Source: Xanthostigma xanthostigma
Lineage: Eukaryota; Arthropoda; Insecta; Raphidioptera; Raphidiidae
DNA: 64,000 nucleotides
Reading direction: 5' to 3'
NCBI GenBank assembly: GCA_963575645.1
Contig: OY754465.1
Location: 37,893,501 to 37,957,500, forward strand
The notes beneath the pieces are model-generated. The model ran no database searches. It had not been told where the DNA came from and was given only the letters and a program-made list of their open reading frames with translations. The translations under genes were made by a program, and so were the position numbers. Positions 57,304 to 64,000 of this stretch are shown here, one piece after another (the stretch's first letter is position 1; every line of letters begins with the position of its first letter).

Positions 57304-58682
57304 TAAAAAATTTTAAAAAATATAAATAACAAATATATGACCGTTCTATGCATCATTCCACCTCTCCCCGTTTAAACATTAGCATTACTCTCGAGAGATT
57401 GCATTGCAATTTTTAACACACTACAATGCAAACTCACAAAAGAATCTAATTCTAATCTATAGAACTGTTAGCCAGTCGGTACAAAAACATAAGCATAACT
57501 AAACGTTTATACAGTTTCATAACATTGATGTTATTATACAACATACACTATGTAATAGTCTAAGATCCGGCATTACAAAAATATAATCTGTTAATTGAAT
57601 AAAATAGTGTTGTAAAGATTGATTACAATATAAAGAATTTAAAAATGTAATGTCTGCCGGGATAGTCCTGCTGCCATTAACATTATATAATTAACAATTT
57701 TTTTTCCATCCGATGAGGGTATATTTATGTAATGCCGAATCCTAACTTCTGATTTAGAAAATGACGACAATCGTTCAATGATATCAATGACGAAGACAGA
57801 CGCCGTTGCACGTAATTTTTAAAACTCACCTTCCTTTTGATGTGTGAACCTTCATTTTTTCCTATTTCTGCTGAAGTATGCAGTGAAAAGTTACGGCGTG
57901 TTGGGAAAAGTTCGGAAAACATCCATTGTAAAGTTTATATTATCCTCATTGCAGAGGTATCAATAATTTATTATTTTATAGTTACTATGAAATAGTCAAT
58001 TGTAGCCAATTTTATACTACAATACTATCATTAAACCTATATCATTAGTCATTAGTCATTCTTTAGCATCTTCAACTAAAACAAAAATAATTTCATTGCA
58101 GAGATTTTTAAGGCTACCAACAGCCAGGATTGTTTAGATCTTGTATCAATTCGTATTTTGAATTTATAATACATAACTTGAAAATTAGAATGATATATTT
58201 ACTATTTCTCAGATTATAATCTGGAAACTGGAGGCCTGTGTTAAGGAGGAATGGAAACAACATATTATAAAGCTAATCTCAGCTAATCTCAGAAGAAATG
58301 ATTTGGGTTCATAAGGCGGCTTTTTGGCCCCAAGAATGATGATAAATTCGTATAGATTCTATGAATGAAACAATTATGTATTTTTAGTTTTTAATGTTTT
58401 TTTTATTTTAAGGTTTATCACTTTCACAACTGTTTCAACCGCGATTGAGTTTTGTTTTCAATATGGGCGTAAAGGAACAACACGTAAATTTTTGTATATG
58501 TTATGTGCTTTGACGTCTTCGCTAACAAATATAAAAAATAGGTATTTTTTTTGTAAAATTGATAAATACAGCTGTTTGCTAGTCTAAACACTATAAATTC
58601 ACGGGCGAAATTGCTTATACCTTAAAGTGGAAATTGTTGAAACTTACATTTGACTTAAGTACAAATATTATTATTAATAAAA
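57304..58682. other. unassigned sequence
   Basis: No gene or delimited repeat recognised. Confidence 0.4.
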
Positions 58683-58830
58683 AATATAAAAAAAAATAAT
58701 ACATTAACGTTAATGTAATAGATTTTTTATATTTTTTGTTATATACTTATTTGTCCGAAAAATTGGTCGATAATTTTATTTATTGAAGAGTTCTAATCAG
58801 ACGTTAAGCAAAGATTTGAACAAAATAAAT
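58683..58830 (+). mobile_element. partial copy of the 61-kb palindromic element
   Basis: An inverted half and a forward half meet at the palindrome tacattaacgttaatgta. The forward side continues through aaaattggtcgataatttta, ttgaagagttctaatcagac and gcaaagatttga, identical in order to 61900-62003. The join falls within the GTTAATGT that follows GAAAC in the motif of locus 4. Confidence 0.65.
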
Positions 58831-58866
58831 TAATTTAGATAAAGAACAGTAAAATAAAGAATCTCT

Positions 58867-59000
58867 TTTTTACCCGACTGCGGCGAAGCCAAAAGAAAGG
58901 GTTATGAGTTTAGCAGTCTATGTATGTTTGTATTCACGGATGTTCCACCGTAGCGCCTAAACTATTCATTCGATTTTGATAAATATAAAGTGTCAATCGA
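58867..59000 (+). repeat. dispersed repeat (ACCCGACT..CGGC..AAG), copy 2
   Basis: tttttacccgactgcggcga, then aagccaaaag and agtttagcagtctatgtatg. A more complete relative of 52798-52862. Such sequences recur in many insect genomes. Confidence 0.5.
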
Positions 59001-59087
59001 TTCGTTATTATGGGCTACATTTATTTTTTAATTTTGGTCCGAGGGGTGAGCAAATTGAAAACAAATAACAAATAAGTTAAAAAAAAT

Positions 59088-59388
59088 AACTTAAATAAAA
59101 AATAAGTTCAAAAACTAAAACCCGACTACTGAAAAGTATGAAACATGAAAGTATTCTCATCTGAGGATAGCCGTGGTCGTATGCCACCTACCTTCACAAA
59201 ACATTAAATTTTAACAGTAGTAAGCGATTATAAGCTCTAGGGCAAAGTGCATCACGCTATACATCTAGAGGGGCCTCACATATACGGTGGCATACGACCA
59301 CGGCTATCCTCAGATGAGAATATTTTCTTGTTTTATACTTTTCAGTAATTGGGTTTTAGTTTTTGAACTTATTTTTTATGAAAAAAAC
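59088..59388. mobile_element. foldback of about 300 bp
   Basis: The left arm (59093-59188: aagttcaaaaactaaaaccc, ctgaaaagtat, tctcatctgaggatagccgt, ggtcgtatgccac) is inverted at 59290-59385. The spacer is about 100 bp. It is non-coding. Confidence 0.8.
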
Positions 59389-60000
59389 TTTTGATACCTT
59401 TTGTTTTTTTATTAATTTTTGCCAGCAACCATCAGCTGTGTACAAATTAATCAAAGCTAACTTAGATATATTTTAATCATACAACTAAATGTATTTATTT
59501 GTTGCAATAACGTAAATTTAAATCTAGTGTTTCAACCATAGAGATATAAGTAACTAGAGTACGCCAGTTCGTATGCTTGCCATAAGTGAAAATGTACTCA
59601 GTTGAGACAGAGAACGCTACAGAAAAGCCAGAAAACCAGATAGTTGTTTACTCAAATCAGCATTGTTTTGTATCATTAGTTACCGTAGAGATAAGAAACT
59701 GTTCTCTGTCTGAATTACAGACACTTTCACGGCTCACTCGCGTACTCTAGTCTAATATCTCTATGTTTTCAACAGAAATATTCAAAATGGGAATTAAAAC
59801 ATAGATATTTCATTAGTATGATCTATGCGATTTTTTCACAATTGTTAAAGCCAAAATTCCGTCTTATGGACAGTAATTCAAGAAAAATTATCATTCCTGT
59901 TATTTCCCAGGTGCCAAAAAGAAGTCAATGCCCACGTATATATTAATAGAATATTGTAGTGCATATATAATATAATATACAATCTTCTATTACAAACGGG
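59389..60000. other. unassigned sequence
   Basis: A possible eroded inverted pair (agagatataagtaactagag / actctagtctaatatctct) brackets 59541-59765. Nothing else. Confidence 0.4.
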
Positions 60001-60150
60001 GCGTTATGGGTTCGGCTTCCCGTGTGGGCGCTCACGGTTTGTTATGACAGCGCGCAACAGCGAGCGGTCACCATGATCACCAGGAGGATCGTCGTGGCCT
60101 TAAGGACGATGATACAGCATCGATAGTCCCGATGGGGTCACCACCAAGTG
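60001..60150. other. GC-rich patch, unrecognised
   Basis: The segment from ggcgttatgggttcggcttc to caccatgatcaccaggagga and gtcgtggcct is much richer in GC than its surroundings, with short frames on both strands but no recognisable protein. Probably a fragment of a retroelement or SINE. Confidence 0.3.
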
Positions 60151-61120
60151 TGCTCTGTACACATAATATGCCTAGTTTAACTGTTCACTTATGCTTAATA
60201 ATAATATATTACATAGTGCAAGTAATTATTATTAAACCAGGTGTGCGTATCTAAAAAATTGAGAAGAAGGTTGACCCTGCAGGCCATCCTAGAAAATTCC
60301 CGCTATTTTCGAGTTCAAACCGCCCAAAAATGTATAAAATACAGCAAGAAGTTTATTTTTTAGCTCTTTTGGCTAACAAAAAACACTTTCTTACGAATTT
60401 TTCGTTCATGATATCTCCTGAACAAATGAACCGATTTTGATGCGGTTTGCAGCAATCGACGCAGTTTTTTTAACCTAAGAAAGTAATTTAATGCAGAAAA
60501 ATCGACCTGATAAGAATTTTACGACTAATTAAAAAAAAACACTTTTTATGTATTTTTTGTTCACGAATCTCTTGAACAAATGAACCGATTTTGATGCGGT
60601 TTACGACATTTTACTCAGTTTTTTGAGGAGAAGAGCTGGTTAGATTTTATAATCAATCGGTTTGGTAGTTTAAAAAATATTCCAAAAAAACTAATTGCCA
60701 AATTTTCAGGAAAGTTCAGCAAAGTCACGTCAGATGCCGTTTCAATCGGACACTCCATTCAAAAGTAATACAAGGTTTACATATACACATACACACACCA
60801 AATCGCCAAATTTGCTTCACGTAATGTTGGAATATTATAAGGATACAAAAATTAATCTTTACTATTTTAGTAATAGTTTCAAAACAAATATATATCTATT
60901 ATATAATATTAAGTGATGAATGATTATTTTTCTTAAGGTGCTAAAAGTAAATATACAGAGAAAATATTCTGTCAAGAATATAAGGGTTTCAAGTACTTAT
61001 GTTTATGCGATAGTTTTAAGATAAGTATAGAGAAGATCCCTCATATGGTTTTTAAGTATATTATAGAATATAGTCTTATACAGATATTCATACAGTTAAA
61101 AAGAATAATTATTTGAAGAA
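60151..61120. other. unassigned sequence
   Basis: The phrase gaaccgattttgatgcggtt occurs twice (about 60428 and 60583), suggesting an old tandem duplication of about 155 bp. Nothing coding recognised. Confidence 0.4.
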
Positions 61121-61137
61121 TGAAAGTGTTATTTAAT

Positions 61138-62002
61138 AAATAAAATTATCGACCAATTTTTCAGACAATATATTAACAAACAATATAAAAAAATTAATAC
61201 ATTAACGTTTCGATCCGGATTTGGATCTTCTTCAGAACGAATCTAAAAATATAAAATAATAATTAATAATTAGTTTCTATTTACTTTGAATGGAATTCGT
61301 GATAGATATTTTTAAAAAAATATAAATATTGAAAAAATAATAACAAACAATGTTTTATTATGTAGTCATGGAAATAATTTGAGCACCTATAAAGAAAGAA
61401 AAATTATTAAAAACAAATTATTTCAAAATAATATTATATATATTACTTAAATTTTCCGTATCTAATTGAGCATTGAGAGAATTTTTATTTGATTTTATAT
61501 GTAACATTTCCGAAATATACTTGACCACAAAATTAATTGGGATGATATAAAAATTTTAGATAATGAAACTAATTTTTTTAAAAGAAATATTTCGGAAATG
61601 TTACATATAAAATCAAATAAAAATTCTCTCAATGCTCAATTAGATACGGAAAATTTAAGTAATATATATAATATTATTTTGAAATAATTTGTTTTTAATA
61701 ATTTTTCTTTCTTTATAGGTGCTCAAATTATTTCCATGACTACATAATAAAACATTGTTTGTTATTATTTTTTCAATATTTATATTTTTTTAAAAATATC
61801 TATCACGAATTCCATTCAAAGTAAATAGAAACTAATTATTAATTATTATTTTATATTTTTAGATTCGTTCTGAAGAAGATCCAAATCCGGATCGAAACGT
61901 TAATGTATTAATTTTTTTATATTGTTTGTTAATATATTGTCTGAAAAATTGGTCGATAATTTTATTTATTGAAGAGTTCTAATCAGACGTTAATCAAAGA
62001 TT
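61138..62002. mobile_element. long palindromic element with hammerhead-like motif, 17-bp TSD
   Basis: The left arm (61138-61517) and right arm (about 61587-61966) are near-identical inverted copies of about 380 bp around a spacer of about 70 bp. The right side continues about 36 bp further (attgaagagttctaatcaga, cgttaatcaaagattt). TGAAAGTGTTATTTAAT is repeated on both sides (61121-61137, 62003-62019). Each arm has one motif. A partial inverted copy plus a full copy with a one-sided extension parallels Penelope-like elements. It inserted into the 5' LTR of the copia element to its right. Confidence 0.75.
61870..61907 (+). ncRNA. hammerhead-like motif, locus 4
   Basis: CTGAAGA, one A, a GATCC/GGATC stem with a 6-nt loop, GAAAC, GTTAAT, GTA. 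Here A15.1-C15.2 can pair with G16.2-U16.1 as a 2-bp stem III followed by A, which would give a GUA cleavage site. This is the most complete of the four. The inverted arm repeats it at 61235 down to 61204. Stem I is not evident and an extra base precedes stem II. Confidence 0.45.
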
Positions 62003-62054
62003 TGAAAGTGTTATTTAATTCATAATATTGAAACCTGATTCCCATTTTCCAATA
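62003..62054 (+). repeat. remnant of the copia 5' LTR
   Basis: The about 50 bp between the palindromic element's target duplication and the primer site must be the end of an LTR. The rest of the LTR would be left of 61121, separated by the insertion, and I could not delimit it. Confidence 0.5.
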
Positions 62055-62068
62055 GGTTATGGGCCCAG
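62055..62068 (+). other. copia primer-binding site (initiator tRNA-Met half)
   Basis: GGTTATGGGCCCAG is complementary to the anticodon stem-loop of initiator methionine tRNA (it includes ATG, the complement of the CAU anticodon). Copia is known for priming from this internal tRNA half rather than the 3' end. Confidence 0.85.
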
Positions 62069-62360
62069 GACACTCGTGCTTTAAGTTTTGTTGAACGCCC
62101 TGGACACTCGTGCTATTATTAATAATAAATTAAAATCCAGTATTCGTGCTATTATTATTATAATTTAAGTTTTGTATAATAAATTAAAAATTCTGGATAC
62201 TCGTGTTATTATTTAAGTTTTGTATAATAAATTAAAAATCCAACAGTGCAATTATTTGATTTGTATAATATTGAACATTTATATTTATTGTGTTTTGTGT
62301 AACGTGCTATTATTTGAGTTTTGTATAATGTTAAAATTTCTATTAATTGTGTTTTGTGTA
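62069..62360 (+). repeat. degenerate tandem repeats in the copia leader
   Basis: Repeated phrases such as ggatactcgtgctattatt, taagttttgtataataaatt and attgtgttttgtgtaa follow one another with variable spacing. Almost all of gag is missing between here and the zinc knuckle, so a deletion has joined the leader to the end of gag. Confidence 0.65.
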
Positions 62361-62389
62361 AATAAAACAAATTAAAGTGAAATTAAGTG

Positions 62390-64000
62390 AGTCATCTATA
62401 AGTGACTGTGAAATAAAAAGGGGCACATAAAAATAAGTGTAATTATTACAAAAGAACATTTCAATATAAAAATAAAAATCAGAAGAAAAGAAATGTTCAA
62501 ACAATACAACTAGCAGAGCAATCAACAATCAATGATATTCTGGATCATCCGCTCATTTAATTAACAGAGAAGATTTAACTAACAATTTTTCAGAATTACA
62601 AACACCGATGAAAATATTAGTAGCGAAGAATGGCACAATTATTACAGCTACAAAAAGGGGTATACTGAATGTAACAAGCAACATGGGCTTCAAACGAACA
62701 TTGGAGGATGTTGACTATTGTCCGGAAGTTCCATATAATTTATTATCTGTTTCAAGAACTCAACAGGTTGGAATGACAGTGATTTTCAATCCACAGTATT
62801 CAAATTAGAAAAAAGGTAACAAACTTCTGATGAAAGGTAAGCCGTCAAACAATTTTATTACAGTTGATTTTATAATAAATGCAAGCATAGAAAAATCTGT
62901 TGTTCAAGCATTTAGTACCACAAAAGTTAATTATGAATTGTGGCATCAACGTTTAGGCCATATAGGAAAAGATAAATTTGTAGAGTTAAAAAAACAAACA
63001 AATGACAGATGACATAGGACAGTTAGATCATATTACACCGACTGATAATTTATGTGAGGCCTGTATAAACGGTAAACAAACACGGTTACCATTTGAAAGA
63101 AATAAGGATAAAAGTTACATAAGACGACCACATAGTACATTCTGATTTTGCAGGTCCAATCACTCCTTCTACAATAGATAATAAAAATTATTTTGTGTTA
63201 TTTGTTGATGAATATACTCATTACTGTGTCACATATTTAACTACTTATAAAGCTGATGTATTTTCAGTTTTTAAAGATTATGTAGCAAAAAGTGAGGCTC
63301 ATTTTAATTTGAAAGTAGTTAATTTATATTGTGACAACGGGCGAGAATATTTATCTAATGAAATGAAAAATTATTGCGTACAGAAAAGTATTAGTTATCA
63401 TTTAACAGTTCCGCGAACTCCTCCGTTAAATGGGGTGTCAGAGAGAATGGTTAGAACAGTAACTAAAAAGGCTCGAACAATGTTAGTTGGTGCTCATTTA
63501 GAAAAAAAAAATGTTCTGGGGTCAAGCAGTTCTCACTGCTACATTCTTAATTAATAAAACTCCAACTAAAGCCTTAAAAACAAATAAAAAAACCATACAA
63601 ATTGTGGCATAATAAAAAGCCACAAATCAAATATTTGAAAGTTTTCGGTTCAACTGTGTATGTACATAGTAAAACCAGTAAAAGTAAATTTCATGAAAAA
63701 TCATGGAAAGGAATACTGGTCGGATATGAACCGAATGGTTATAAAGTATGGGATGTAGAGAATAATAAATTTGTTGTTGCTAGAGATGTAATTGTAGATG
63801 AGATAGCTTTTCTGAAGTCTAGGCCAGAGTCGAATAGGATTAGTTGTTTAAATCCTAGTGGTTATGACGACAAATCTGATAGTGATAATTCACATAAGAA
63901 ATCAGATATTATTGAGTCGAATAGGATTAATTGTGAAAATCCTAGTGGTAACGACAAGAAATCTGATAGTGGTAATTCACATAAGAAATCAGATATTATT
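62390..64000 (+). pseudogene. copia gag-pol pseudogene, running off the window
   Basis: Gag-Pol of a Ty1/copia retrotransposon, copied through RNA in virus-like particles. In order: a broken Gag zinc knuckle (C..K..GH...C near 62409-62446); a protease active-site region with a small deletion at LD..SAHLIN (about 62538); a post-protease segment (62608-62808); integrase HHCC finger pieces WHQRLGH (62941) and CEAC (63056); the DDE core with HSD (63141), CDNG (63331) and the E in GVSERM (63437); then WHNKKP, VFGSTVYVH and LVGYEPNGYKVWD. Frame is lost at least at 62538, 62808, 63010, 63140, 63510 and 63585. Reverse transcriptase would lie beyond 64000. Confidence 0.92.
63827..64000 (+). repeat. 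87-bp in-frame tandem repeat in copia pol
   Basis: Two units (63827-63913, 63914-64000) start gagtcgaataggatt and end aagaaatcagatattatt. The period is 29 codons. They follow the integrase core in the linker before reverse transcriptase. More copies may lie beyond the window. Confidence 0.9.

Overview
The window is AT-rich arthropod (almost certainly insect) nuclear DNA made up mostly of transposable elements, with no intact host gene. The only credible host coding sequence is one 83-bp cysteine-rich exon on the minus strand (37724-37806). It looks like part of a von Willebrand factor C domain of a crossveinless-2/BMPER-type protein, so much of the window may be intron of that gene. The insect assignment rests on an errantivirus (gypsy-like LTR element with an env-like frame), a copia element with the copia-type initiator-tRNA primer site, a mariner relic, and Helitron-like CTAG/CTAA-ended repeats of the kind common in Lepidoptera. 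The insect order is not established.

Layout. 1-6.9 kb holds dispersed repeats, a 95-bp tandem duplication and a nested pair of foldback elements. 6.95-9.6 kb holds a decayed mariner, then a 1.3-kb long-TIR element that contains a transposon coding fragment and a small insertion with a 14-bp target duplication. 10.8-12.5 kb holds a 1.27-kb TIR element packed with palindromes and tandem repeats, then a near-perfect hairpin. 15.1-15.7 and 19.1-19.8 kb hold two solo LTRs of one family in opposite orientation, each with a 4-bp target duplication and a heat-shock-element-like motif upstream of its promoter. 20-29 kb holds MITEs and foldbacks.

29.4-36.7 kb is a young errantivirus: 301-bp LTRs that differ at two positions, a CGCG target duplication, a serine-tRNA primer site, gag, a -1 shifted pol and an env-like frame. 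Pol ends after RNase H, so the integrase is missing. The env frame is split by about 0.8 kb that contains a tRNA-like segment. A defective copy therefore seems to have moved recently, using enzymes supplied from elsewhere.

38-60 kb continues with Helitron-like ends, large foldback elements (43.1, 44.0 and 48.1 kb), a TTAA-flanked MITE, a hAT element with an 8-bp target duplication carrying a nested insert, and further repeats. 61.1-62.0 kb is a long palindromic element with a 17-bp target duplication that has cut the 5' LTR of a copia element. The broken gag-pol of that copia runs off the right end.

The most unusual thread is a short motif resembling a hammerhead-ribozyme core: CTGARGA, one extra base, a small stem-loop, then GAAACGTY. 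It recurs at four foldback loci (5.1, 26.9, 27.4 and 61.2/61.9 kb). Members of this group have long, variable target duplications (12, 14 and 17 bp), as expected for target-primed insertion. I suggest a group of non-autonomous elements related to Penelope-like elements or retrozymes.
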